DNA of 21,491 nt from Helicobacter_J cappadocius (GCF_030686155.1 NZ_JAUPEV010000018.1:1-21491), one strand, 5' to 3'; numbered from the stretch's first letter, positions 8,203 through 15,689 are shown. A program made the numbers and translations. Notes: generated by a model not told the origin, from the letters alone.

Positions 8203-8967
8203 TTAAAATCGATAGGTGTAGTTGAAGTGATAAGAGGCGTTTGCTATGATCTTAACATTTTGATAGATTGGCGATGTTGCAGATGTTTTGGAAAGTTCTG
8301 ATTGTGCATTTCCATTAGCATTATAGCTGTCAGAACCAAAAATACTAAATGGCAATCTTGCTCCGATTTCAAATTGATGTTTTTCAAAATAATAGTGAAG
8401 TCCAAGATTGATATAAGCCCCATTTCCAAAAAGGGAATTTCTGAATGAATCAATATTTGCTTTCATATCACCTGAAAAATTGATGTCTGTTTTTCCCTTT
8501 ATATAGTTGGCGAATTCATAACCAATTCCCGCAGAAAGACCGATAGCGTTGCTTTGAGAATTATAAAAATCAAATAAATAATCCATATCAACACCATATC
8601 TGAATGCAAAATAGTTTGATTTTTTATCTACGCTAACACCTGCTTTAGCAGATTCGGTATCTTTTGCGTTGATGCTATAATCTCCCATATTCAGATGAGC
8701 TGTGATTGCAAGTCCATGATTGGGTGTGCCATAAAATTGATAGCCAAATTTAATCCCATAGTTAAAAGAAGCTTTATAATGAGTGCCTAATACATAGGTA
8801 TTATCGCCTGGAGGTATGCGTTCGCCTGTAACATCATCTAAGTATTTGAAAGTTGCTGCACTTAGATCAATTCCTGCAAAAAATCCAGTTTTCCCATCTT
8901 CGTTCATTCCAAAAGAATTTGTCGCTATCAAACAACTACAAACAGCACATAAAAAAAGTTTTTTCAT
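8203..8967 (-). CDS. Helicobacter-type outer membrane beta-barrel protein
   Basis: 254-aa exported protein. The ATG at 8967 is chosen because AGGAG lies five bases before it and it opens the signal peptide MKKLFLCAVCSCLIATNSFG. The longer open frame upstream adds a non-signal segment. The mature part alternates aromatic and polar residues, with segments such as FFAGIDL, YGIKFGYQFYG, AIGLSAGIGYEF and AYINLGLHYYF, and ends in NASYHFNYTYRF. This matches the small Helicobacter outer membrane protein families (8-10 strands) with a terminal Phe. I cannot say which Hop/Hor/Hof-like member it is. An inverted repeat overlaps its predicted -10 box, suggesting repression. Confidence 0.85.
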   Translation of the reverse strand: MKKLFLCAVCSCLIATNSFGMNEDGKTGFFAGIDLSAATFKYLDDVTGERIPPGDNTYVLGTHYKASFNYGIKFGYQFYGTPNHGLAITAHLNMGDYSINAKDTESAKAGVSVDKKSNYFAFRYGVDMDYLFDFYNSQSNAIGLSAGIGYEFANYIKGKTDINFSGDMKANIDSFRNSLFGNGAYINLGLHYYFEKHQFEIGARLPFSIFGSDSYNANGNAQSELSKTSATSPIYQNVKIIANASYHFNYTYRF

Positions 8968-9007
8968 CTCATCTCCTGATTTTAACAACAAATTGTTATC
9001 TTGCAAA

Positions 9008-9029
9008 ATTATATCGTACATGCACGATA
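9008..9029 (-). promoter_or_regulatory. Promoter with overlapping inverted repeat for the outer membrane protein gene
   Basis: Read on the minus strand, TATAAT (9013-9008) is a consensus -10 box about 40 bases before the start codon. The inverted repeat TATCGT (9012-9017) / ACGATA (9024-9029) overlaps it and has a near-palindromic spacer, so a bound dimer would block the promoter. A second small palindrome, AACAAATTGTT (8987-8997), lies in the leader. The regulator is unknown. Confidence 0.45.
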
Positions 9030-9082
9030 AGCAGAGATAAGAGGATTAAATCAGGATATAGAAAGACAAATGCTATATAAAA

Positions 9083-9670
9083 CTAATTTAAATCTTTGCT
9101 TTGCACAAGTTGGCTTGAAATTTGATAGCAGTTTCCTACTCTTCCTATATTTTGTAGTGTAAAGTGCAAATCTTGTGTGTAGATTTTATCGTCAATAAAA
9201 CATTCCTTTGCTTGAAGTAAAATTGATTGAGAGTTTTTTCCAATATCTAGTGAATCATAAAATTCACACATAAAAGCAACATTTGTTTCTTTAGGTATAG
9301 GAGGATAGTTGCTATGAATGATTTCCATTTGGATATTAAATTTTACCGCCTCACTTATTTCATAAGGGAGTTCTTGTGAGCTTTGGTGCATAGATTTTAG
9401 ATTTTTTTGTTCGATCATAGCAATCGTAGCTTTTTTGTTTTGTAAAATATTTTTTAGGGTGTCCTTTATGTTTCCATCACTTTTTGGGCTGATGCATACA
9501 GAGAAAATCACAGGATCAGCACTTAAAACTCCAAAAAAACTAAAAGGAGCTAAATTTAATACCCCATTTTCACTAATAGTGCTTATCCATGCAATAGGGC
9601 GAGGCGTGATAGAGTTGCTCAATATCTTATATTTCATTAGCGGAGAGCTACTAGCAAAATCAATTTGCAT
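9083..9670 (-). CDS. Flavin reductase-like FMN-binding split-barrel protein
   Basis: 195-aa cytoplasmic protein of the flavin reductase-like domain family. The signature ITPRPIAWIST (21-31) followed by NLAPFSFFG (39-47) and DPVIFSVCIS is the usual flavin phosphate- and isoalloxazine-binding region; the later part (MCEFYDSLDIG, NIGRVGNCYQI) closes the barrel. The start at 9670 is favoured by AGGA seven bases upstream and overlaps the waaF end by 11 bases; an upstream in-frame ATG at 9718 would add 16 non-homologous-looking residues. Members reduce free FMN or act as oxidoreductase partners; the substrate here cannot be told. Confidence 0.8.
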   Translation of the reverse strand: MQIDFASSSPLMKYKILSNSITPRPIAWISTISENGVLNLAPFSFFGVLSADPVIFSVCISPKSDGNIKDTLKNILQNKKATIAMIEQKNLKSMHQSSQELPYEISEAVKFNIQMEIIHSNYPPIPKETNVAFMCEFYDSLDIGKNSQSILLQAKECFIDDKIYTQDLHFTLQNIGRVGNCYQISSQLVQSKDLN

Positions 9671-10688
9671 TTGAAGTCCTTTTTGATAAGATATGGTTTG
9701 CCTGTGTGATAACTTCATCAGGAGTGATGAGTTTCATACAATTGTGATGTTTTAAAGGGCAGTCTCTTTTTTTGCATGGAGCACAGGCTATTTTTTTGTT
9801 TAAGATAACTGAATTTGGATGCTTCCAAGGATACGATCCTCTTTCATCTGTGGGACCAAATATTGCTATTAGTGGTGTTCCAAGTGCACTAGCCATATGC
9901 ATAGGACCGCTGTCATTAGCGATAAAAAGATCCAAATTGTAAATATTGTCTATAAGAGAATTAATCGTTGTTTTGCCACTAAAATCACTCAAGTTTTTAA
10001 ATATATCTTCATCAGCAGAGAATTTTTTGATAATGGAAGTGATTTCTTTTGCGGGTTCTATATCATTTTTATCACCAAAAAGAATCACCTCATACCCCTT
10101 TGATATAAAATAAAAGGCTGTTTCAGCAAAATATTCTTTTAGCCATCTTTTGGCACTACCAAAAGCAGCTCCAGGACTTAAACCGATTCTGATATTGTTA
10201 TCATTATGTCTATCTTGTGCTATGAGTTTTAATTTTGGTGTTTGAGCGATTATCTCTTCTTCGGATTGCTTGAAGAGATTTTTTAGCAATAAAGAATATA
10301 GAAGCACTTGATGGGTATTTTTTCTGATTTTTGGGGCATCAGTTAGCAGAAAAGATCGCAGATTTTTTGCATAACCTATTCTAATGGGTGTTTTTGTCCA
10401 AAATAACAGGAGTGCTGAAAATATATTGTTGGTAAAAGTGATGCTTATATCGTGTTTACCAATTTTTTTAGCAAGATTATAGGTGCCAAAAAGACGGTTT
10501 TTGGATTTTTTGCTCTCATCTATAAAACGCGTTGTTATGGATTTATCACGATCAAATATGGCACAAGTAATGGGTGTTCCTACTATGGTAAAACTAGCTT
10601 GAGGAAAATGTTCTTTGAGTACTTCAATAGCAGCAGTTGCCATAATTGCATCTCCCAGCCAGTTTGGCAATCTCAATAGAATTTTCAT
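9660..10688 (-). CDS. waaF: ADP-heptose:LPS heptosyltransferase II (WaaF)
   Basis: 342-aa GT9-family glycosyltransferase that adds the second heptose to the inner core of lipopolysaccharide at the cytoplasmic face of the inner membrane. The N-terminal RLPNWLGDAIMA (6-17) has the NWLGD motif with the proposed catalytic Asp13. SPGAAFGSAKRW (171-182) and NDSGPMHMASALGTP (258-272) form the ADP-heptose site. FGPTDERGSYPW and the Cys-rich ACAPCKKRDCP region near residue 301 are typical of WaaF rather than WaaC. AGGA lies about six bases before the ATG. It heads a minus-strand set with the flavin-binding protein, and is the last backbone gene before the 1.2-kb non-coding region. Confidence 0.9.
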   Translation of the reverse strand: MKILLRLPNWLGDAIMATAAIEVLKEHFPQASFTIVGTPITCAIFDRDKSITTRFIDESKKSKNRLFGTYNLAKKIGKHDISITFTNNIFSALLLFWTKTPIRIGYAKNLRSFLLTDAPKIRKNTHQVLLYSLLLKNLFKQSEEEIIAQTPKLKLIAQDRHNDNNIRIGLSPGAAFGSAKRWLKEYFAETAFYFISKGYEVILFGDKNDIEPAKEITSIIKKFSADEDIFKNLSDFSGKTTINSLIDNIYNLDLFIANDSGPMHMASALGTPLIAIFGPTDERGSYPWKHPNSVILNKKIACAPCKKRDCPLKHHNCMKLITPDEVITQANHILSKRTSNAN

Positions 10689-10810
10689 CTGTTTCCTATA
10701 ATTAGTGATTTAAATTGAATTTTACCCATAAAAGTGAAATTAAGTTAGATGTAAGAATTGTTGGTAGCATTGTGGCTAAAAAAATAAAATTTGTCAAGAG
10801 GGTTGTGATT

Positions 10811-11067
10811 TGTTTTTCAAATCATTATGCTTTGTCTTTTAAATCAAGCTCACTTTGCTTTCAAATTCCAATTCAGATTCAGATAGCTTAGAACTACTAA
10901 ATTCTTTTCATCAAGTTTATATTTTTCATATGGCTTCAAAATTATTTTTGCTGTTTTTAAAATCATTTTTCATCTCAGTTGATATAAAAATCTTCAGAAA
11001 TTTTTGCTTTTGTTTTTTAAATCATTGATATTGATTTTCAAGTCATTCATTTTTGTTTTTCAAATCA
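10811..11067. repeat. Iteron-like array, consensus TGTTTTTCAAATCA
   Basis: Two exact 14-bp copies (10811-10824, 11054-11067) and four near copies (10833-10846, 10952-10965, 11011-11024, 11032-11045, each 12-13 of 14 bases) are all in the same orientation. Weaker ones lie near 10855, 10930 and 11102. Neighbouring copies are 21 or 22 bp apart, two DNA helical turns, which puts bound proteins or bends on one face. The 22-bp spacing breaks reading frame, arguing against a decayed coding repeat. Confidence 0.5.
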
Positions 11068-11170
11068 AAATTATTTTCTGATTTTCGTTTGAAATTTTAT
11101 TCTGTTTTTTATTTCAAATTTGATTTGGAATCTTCAATATTTTTTTTGAAAGTTTGAATGCAACTCATCG

Positions 11171-11203
11171 TTTGATTTTTATTTTTGGATTTTAAAAATC
11201 AAA
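11171..11203. repeat. Inverted repeat, 11-bp arms
   Basis: TTTGATTTTTA (11171-11181) and TAAAAATCAAA (11193-11203) are perfectly complementary around an 11-base loop. The stem is AT-rich, so it may be a protein site or a weak bidirectional terminator rather than a stable RNA hairpin. Confidence 0.5.
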
Positions 11204-11213
11204 TACATTTTCT

Positions 11214-11258
11214 CTTCAGAATTTTTTCAAACTCACCAATGAAAACCAAATTCTGAAG
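11214..11258. repeat. Nested inverted repeat in the oriT region
   Basis: CTTCAGAATTT (11214-11224) pairs perfectly with AAATTCTGAAG (11248-11258). Inside it TTTCA and TGAAA form a second five-pair stem around a ten-base loop. It is followed by a tandem AAAGTCCCT duplication (11267-11275, 11277-11285) with a 10-bp period. Such hairpins and short direct repeats are common just upstream of nic sites. Confidence 0.5.
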
Positions 11259-11330
11259 TGAATCTTAAAGTCCCTCAAAGTCCCTATTTTAAAATCGACT
11301 TCTGTAATCCCCCTGCATAGGGCATCGCAA

Positions 11331-11383
11331 ACAAAAATGTATATTTTTTGTGTTATCCTGCATTCTTAAGGCTTTTGGATACA
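11331..11383 (+). other. Candidate origin of transfer (oriT) with IncP-type nic site
   Basis: TATCCTGC at 11354-11361 fits the MOBP/IncP nic consensus YATCCTG|Y, with cleavage predicted between 11360 and 11361. An imperfect stem (ACAAAAAT 11331-11338, ATTTTTTGT 11343-11351) ends nine bases before the cut, similar to the arm position in RP4. TTGGATACA follows at 11375-11383. A MOBP relaxase begins 540 bases downstream. I found no other full YATCCTGY match by eye in the window. Confidence 0.6.
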
Positions 11384-11646
11384 TTTCTATCATAAAAACA
11401 CACAAATACAAGAACAAAAACTATCCATCAAAGCAAACAAAAAAATATCTGCCACCTCTGCATTAAAATCTAAAAAATTTTCACACCAAACCAAACAAAA
11501 AATCTAATCAGCCTACAAAATTTTTTTGCCTCTAATTCCCTTATATTTTTTTGAAAATTTTATTGGAAATATTTTTAGATTTCTTTTCAAATTTTCCTCA
11601 ATCATCTCTTTAAAAATTTTGAATGATTTTGTATCAAAAATTTATC

Positions 11647-11693
11647 TTGGAAATCTATTTCCGCCATATAAATATTATATAAGGGAGAAGAAG
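11647..11693 (+). repeat. 47-bp direct repeat, upstream copy, with aborted leader ORF
   Basis: Identical over 47 bases to 11851-11897. It contains the palindrome GGAAATCTATTTCC (11649-11662), an AT-rich -10-like segment (about 11667-11680) and the ribosome binding site AAGGGAGA. It is followed, at the same spacing as in the second copy, by ATG at 11699 and a tiny frame MIFLLNIF that stops at 11725. Its first five residues match the start of the relaxase. Confidence 0.75.
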
Positions 11694-11850
11694 AATAGAT
11701 GATATTTTTATTAAATATTTTTTAGTTATTGACTTTAGAATTTTTATTAATAGTTTGAATGCTTTTTATCAAACATCTCAAAAATTAAAACTACTATTTT
11801 GATTCATCACTTCTTTGATTTTTTGTTAGAATAAAAGAGCTTGACTTCTT

Positions 11851-11897
11851 TTGGAAATCTATTTCCGCCATATAAATATTATATAAGGGAGAAGAAG
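11851..11897 (+). promoter_or_regulatory. 47-bp direct repeat, downstream copy: relaxase promoter, operator and RBS
   Basis: Second copy of the 47-bp leader. The palindrome GGAAATCTATTTCC (11853-11866) lies just before the AT-rich promoter segment, and AAGGGAGA (11885-11892) is ten bases before the relaxase TTG start. A dimeric repressor on the palindrome could control the relaxase; that is inference. Confidence 0.55.
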
Positions 11898-11902
11898 TTT
11901 AA

Positions 11903-13627
11903 TTGATATTCTTATTAGATAAAACAGAATATAAAAATATAAAGAGAAATATAATGCGAGTTATTACAAACATTCCCGTAAATTATAAATTAGAAGATGA
12001 TTCTTTGTTTGAGTTTGTTCCAATCAAAAGAATGAGAAAAAGTATCACTGATCACTCAAGTTTAAATTCAAATCACTCGCACATCTTTTTTAAAAGTTTT
12101 AAGAGTTTTAATTCTAAAAATGAAAAATCATACGCTAATGACAATCACAAAAATGTTGTGATTAAGAACATTGGGAATATGAAACAAAAACATCTTAAAA
12201 ATGCTTTGGATTATGTTTTAAAAAATTCAGAGGATAAAAAAGCCATCAATGAATCTTTTGAATTAAAATCTTATAAAGAAGTATTAGAGGATTGGCAAAC
12301 AGATTTTAGTTTGAATCAAAATACTAATGAAGCGATGCACTTAGTTTTTTCTTTGAAAGAATCCCATTGTAAATCCATTATGGAAATTTTAAAAACTTCT
12401 GTGTATGAAACAATGAAATCAAATTTTAGTGAGTATCAGTTTGTTATGATTCCACATACTCATCAAAACAATCCTCACATTCATTGTTTGGTCAATAAAA
12501 CTAACATTTGGACTGGCAAAAAGCTTCGTTTTGCTAAAAAAAGTGATTGCAGAGATTTTTTCTTCAAACTCAAAGAGGATTTTAAAAATGATCTCTATCA
12601 CTTTAGTGGCGGGAAGCTAGATTATAAAAATGATGTGAGATTAAAACTTGATAGTATTTTTCAAGAATTTCAAACCATCAATGAAGAATCTAAAACTTTT
12701 AATCATAGAGGTTTTTATTCAGAGGCTATTAAAAATCTCAATACCCAATATTTCAAAACTACAAATTCTATCAAGGTTTTAGAATCAAAAATGGCTAGTC
12801 TTTATGCAGAAAAAAATAATAAGCCTGAGGAAATTGAAGTAATTTTAAAAAAGATTGCCTCACACAATCAAAGACTTCAAGAGTTGAAAAAAGAAATGGA
12901 AAATTTGAGCAATTGGGATCAGAATTTTAATCATTTTACTAAGTCATTCAATCTCTTTGAAAAAAAGAAGACTTTGTATGATTCGATTATCAAAATCAAA
13001 CCTTATGCTTCCAAATCCCTTTTTAAGCATTTGAGTGTTTTGGAAAATCAACTCTCTTATGAAAAAGTTTTTATCCAGCAAGGAGTTAAAGATATTAATG
13101 AAGGTTTTGATAAAAATATTTTTCTGAATGAAAAGACCCATATGTTTGGCCTAAATAGACACTTAAAACAAATAAAAAATTATCGCCGTATGCTTAAAGA
13201 GTTTCAAGCACAAGATTCTGATTTTAAACCAAATGAAGTTTTAGACAAAATCAATGCTAAAGAAAAAGAGGTTTTAGAACTTATTGAAGCTAGAATCACT
13301 AGATTATTAAGCATTCATCAGAATTTAAAACTGGATATAGATAAGCAAAAAGAAAGACTTGATGAGCGATTAAATGATATTTCTAAACTCTCTTTTGAAG
13401 ATATATCTGAAATCATCAAGCTAAGCTCTCTTCATTTAAGAAATTTAAAGGCTTTGAGTTTTGTCGCTAAAGAATTGCTTTTAGCAAAAAAGATTCTGAA
13501 AGATACTCAGAATACTCCTCTAAAACAAATCAATCAAAAAAATCAAAATCAAATCGCCTTACAAATCAAAGAAATACAACAATTCAAAGAAGCTATAAAA
13601 GAGAAAAATAACAATATAAGGGGGTAA
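11903..13627 (+). CDS. MOBP-family (VirD2-like) conjugative relaxase
   Basis: 574-aa DNA-nicking enzyme expected to cleave at oriT, stay bound to the 5' end and pilot the strand into the recipient. The N-terminal domain has the catalytic tyrosine region HLKNALDYVLKNSE (Y104) and the metal-binding histidine motif PHTHQNNPHIHCLV (H185, H187, H192, H194). From about residue 260 the protein is long, Lys/Glu/Asn-rich and mostly coiled coil, with a basic end (NNNIRG). The TTG start at 11903 has the stronger ribosome binding site (AAGGGAGA). The ATG at 11954 (residue 18) has little upstream and is the alternative. Its first codons are echoed in the upstream duplicated leader. It is the only plus-strand gene of the element and converges with the Fic gene, 25 bases apart. 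The family matches the nic sequence seen upstream. Confidence 0.85.
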   Translation: MIFLLDKTEYKNIKRNIMRVITNIPVNYKLEDDSLFEFVPIKRMRKSITDHSSLNSNHSHIFFKSFKSFNSKNEKSYANDNHKNVVIKNIGNMKQKHLKNALDYVLKNSEDKKAINESFELKSYKEVLEDWQTDFSLNQNTNEAMHLVFSLKESHCKSIMEILKTSVYETMKSNFSEYQFVMIPHTHQNNPHIHCLVNKTNIWTGKKLRFAKKSDCRDFFFKLKEDFKNDLYHFSGGKLDYKNDVRLKLDSIFQEFQTINEESKTFNHRGFYSEAIKNLNTQYFKTTNSIKVLESKMASLYAEKNNKPEEIEVILKKIASHNQRLQELKKEMENLSNWDQNFNHFTKSFNLFEKKKTLYDSIIKIKPYASKSLFKHLSVLENQLSYEKVFIQQGVKDINEGFDKNIFLNEKTHMFGLNRHLKQIKNYRRMLKEFQAQDSDFKPNEVLDKINAKEKEVLELIEARITRLLSIHQNLKLDIDKQKERLDERLNDISKLSFEDISEIIKLSSLHLRNLKALSFVAKELLLAKKILKDTQNTPLKQINQKNQNQIALQIKEIQQFKEAIKEKNNNIRG

Positions 13628-13652
13628 AAATAGCAATAGGGGAAGCGAGGGG

Positions 13653-14555
13653 TTATCTTCTCCTAGCTTTAGTTTTTGTTTGAGGCTTAGGAATAGATTC
13701 TGATTGCTTTTTTGAGATTTCTTTAGGCTTTGTTTGAGGAATTGTATGTTTAAAGGGTTTATCCCTTTCTATTCCAATGCCCTGCCATCTAAGCAAATCT
13801 TGATGTATTTTTTTATAATTTTGCATAAAAAATTCTTTATAAGGCTCATAATCTCCTTTTTCATAATAACTTACAAGCGTCCTTCGATATTGAGAATAAA
13901 CACTATCTTCATAATTTGTGATAATAAAAGGCATTATTCCATCATTTTTAAAAGAAATAAATTGCATTGTTCTAGCGGTTCTTTTATTACAATCTTCAAA
14001 ATATTGCAAATAAGCTAAGTTGTGATGGATATAAAGAGCTTTGTTGAATGGATTATCAATTGTTTGATAGATTTTAAATAGATAATCTAGCTCAGCATTC
14101 AGTCTATCCCCCGTTGATAATGGCTTATAAGTGCTTCCGCCTATTTGAACATCTATTTTTCGCATTGAACCAAGATTTTGTCTTTGAACTAAATCTTTTG
14201 CGATAATGCTATGGATTTCTTTAAGAGTATTTTTATTGATGGGATAGTTGATATTCAAAATACTTCTATAGACTTCTTTTAAGTTTAATATCATCAGTGC
14301 ATCACTATATTTTTTTCCTCCAGCAGTGATACCCATATCTAATAAATCAAGGGTTTCGTATCGATCATAAGTATTTCCCTCTATTTTTGCAGAGGTATAG
14401 ATAAAATCAAATCCATATGCCTCTACTAGCCCCTTATCTCCAGTGGAATTTAAAAATACCTCTATAGGCATATCTTCTTTCATCTTATGAAGGATTTCAA
14501 GCTCTTCTTTGCTCCAAATATGGATATTATCTAAAAATTTTGGGTTATAGTCCAT
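13653..14555 (-). CDS. Fic-fold protein with a variant active site and basic tail
   Basis: 300-aa Fic/Doc-family protein. Near the N-terminus TSAKIEGNTYDRYET (54-68) carries S55-x3-E59-G60, the class II inhibitory helix that blocks the ATP site. The flap region (GSMRKIDVQIGGSTYKP, 129-145) and the helix LKEIHSIIAKDL fit the Fic core. The signature, normally HPFxxGNGRxxR, reads QYFEDCNKRTAR (184-195): Gln replaces the catalytic His and the loop has D-x-N-K-R as in Doc rather than G-N-G-R. The last 30 residues are Pro/Lys-rich and end in TKARRR. The protein may therefore modify targets poorly or differently, or act as a binding protein. It is last in the 103-aa/parA/RHH operon, 39 bases after the RHH gene, with AAGGA six bases before the ATG. 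The fold is sure; the activity is not. Confidence 0.8.
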   Translation of the reverse strand: MDYNPKFLDNIHIWSKEELEILHKMKEDMPIEVFLNSTGDKGLVEAYGFDFIYTSAKIEGNTYDRYETLDLLDMGITAGGKKYSDALMILNLKEVYRSILNINYPINKNTLKEIHSIIAKDLVQRQNLGSMRKIDVQIGGSTYKPLSTGDRLNAELDYLFKIYQTIDNPFNKALYIHHNLAYLQYFEDCNKRTARTMQFISFKNDGIMPFIITNYEDSVYSQYRRTLVSYYEKGDYEPYKEFFMQNYKKIHQDLLRWQGIGIERDKPFKHTIPQTKPKEISKKQSESIPKPQTKTKARRR

Positions 14556-14594
14556 TACATATCCTTTTTTATTTTATTTAAGTCCTAAATTTTA

Positions 14595-14984
14595 CTACTT
14601 ACTTTCTAGCTTCTTGATTTTGTTTAGCAGCTTCTCTTTCATTAGGAATTTTCTCTTTTCAATGCTTTCTATAATCGCATTTTGGATAAAAGAACTTTTA
14701 GTCTCTCCAAATTCACCAAAATCTTCCAAAAACTCTTCGAGTTCAGAAATGACTTTTTTACTCAGTGATACCGTATAGTTCTTTTTTTCCTCTTTTTCAG
14801 TTTCGCTTTGTCCTGACATATTGTTTCTTTTATTTGATAAAATAGCTTCAGATGAAATTTCAGAGGGTTTGGTGCTTAGCTTTTGTTCAAATCTTGCTGA
14901 AAGTTCATCGATTGAGTTTATCTTCTGTAAATTTCCTATTTCTTCTACTTTACTTGGTTTTGGTTTATTTTTTTTAAATTCCAT
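14595..14984 (-). CDS. Ribbon-helix-helix DNA-binding protein, likely ParA partner
   Basis: 129-aa protein. Residues 69-112 fit a ribbon-helix-helix domain: a short strand (NYTVSLSKK), a first helix (VISELEEFLEDFG) and a second (TKSSFIQNAIIESIEKRK), followed by a lysine-rich helix. The first 65 residues are charged and probably disordered. Small RHH proteins encoded directly after a ParA ATPase commonly serve as the centromere-binding partner and as repressor of their own operon (ParG or omega type); that role is inferred from position. The gene starts 15 bases after the parA stop with AAGGA six bases before the ATG. Direct repeats upstream of the operon are a candidate binding site. Confidence 0.7.
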   Translation of the reverse strand: MEFKKNKPKPSKVEEIGNLQKINSIDELSARFEQKLSTKPSEISSEAILSNKRNNMSGQSETEKEEKKNYTVSLSKKVISELEEFLEDFGEFGETKSSFIQNAIIESIEKRKFLMKEKLLNKIKKLESK

Positions 14985-14999
14985 ACTTAGTCCTTATTC

Positions 15000-15689
15000 T
15001 CAGCTGATTTTTAAAGAGGATTGTGTTTTTGATGTCTCTAAGTTCAAAAACTTCTCACAAAGTTCTTCATAAAGCTTTGAAAATTCTTTTTTTGCTTTTT
15101 CATCGCTATATTCAAATATGCTTAATCCTTCAGAAACACATCGTTTAAGTGAGATTCGCTCTGAAATAATACTCTCTAACAACTCAATATCTAAGGTAGC
15201 TTTATTTTCTAAGATAAAATCCTTCATTGCTTCTTTTTCTTTTAGATAAGGGATAGGTGGGATTCTATTTATCAACACACAAGCTTTTAGCTTTTCATTG
15301 ATACTTTGGATTTCTCCTACTCTTTCAAACATCTCATCAAGAACGGCTATATCTAGTTGAGAAGGAGTGCTTGGAATAATCACTAGATCAGATATGAGCA
15401 TTGCTTTTCTACTTTCTAGGCTATCTTCACCTTTTGTATCGATGATGATATTTTCATATTTAGGAATCATTTGTTTGATGGTATCTGTGATGTTGCCCGT
15501 TCGATTGAACAAACTAAAACATTCTATATTTTTATCTACTCTAATATTTACAAAGGTTTCTATGCTTTTTTGCACATCGGTATCTAAAACTACAATTTCT
15601 TTTCCTTCTAGTAAAAATTTAGTAGCAAGATTGAGACAAAGGGTGCTTTTTCCTGATCCGCCTTTTTGATTGGCAATGGTTATAATCAT
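15000..15689 (-). CDS. parA: ParA-family partition ATPase
   Basis: 229-aa Walker-type ATPase. The deviant Walker A motif KGGSGKST is at 9-16 with the signature Lys, the A' motif is LDTDVQKS (35-42) and Walker B is IIIDTKG (81-87). Length and the lack of an N-terminal DNA-binding extension make it a small type Ib-like ParA, which usually works with an RHH centromere-binding protein such as the one next to it. In mobile elements this pair stabilises the excised circular form; ParA genes are also typical of H. pylori plasticity-zone elements. AGGAGG lies directly upstream and overlaps the stop of the 103-aa gene, nine bases away, so the two are probably translationally coupled. Confidence 0.9.
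   Translation of the reverse strand: MIITIANQKGGSGKSTLCLNLATKFLLEGKEIVVLDTDVQKSIETFVNIRVDKNIECFSLFNRTGNITDTIKQMIPKYENIIIDTKGEDSLESRKAMLISDLVIIPSTPSQLDIAVLDEMFERVGEIQSINEKLKACVLINRIPPIPYLKEKEAMKDFILENKATLDIELLESIISERISLKRCVSEGLSIFEYSDEKAKKEFSKLYEELCEKFLNLETSKTQSSLKIS

Noticed and set aside
8101..8301. Plus-strand frame across the trmA-outer membrane protein junction
   Set aside because: It overlaps two well-supported minus-strand genes and has no supporting signal.
9052..9060. CAGGATATA, a T-DNA-border-like sequence on the minus strand
   Set aside because: It lies in the backbone between ordinary chromosomal genes with no relaxase nearby and no symmetric partner; a chance match in AT-rich DNA.
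10811..11160. Decayed coiled-coil gene on the minus strand (reads such as DLKNKNE and DLKNKSK)
   Set aside because: Frames are broken by many stops and the repeat spacing of 22 bp does not keep frame, so a DNA repeat array explains it better.
11361..11367. CATTCTT, reverse complement of AAGAATG, the heptamer reported at the ends of H. pylori plasticity-zone elements
   Set aside because: The heptamer is expected several times by chance in a window of this composition and I also see it inside coding sequence (for example near 12,030, 16,803 and 21,455). Without the other end it cannot be called a boundary.
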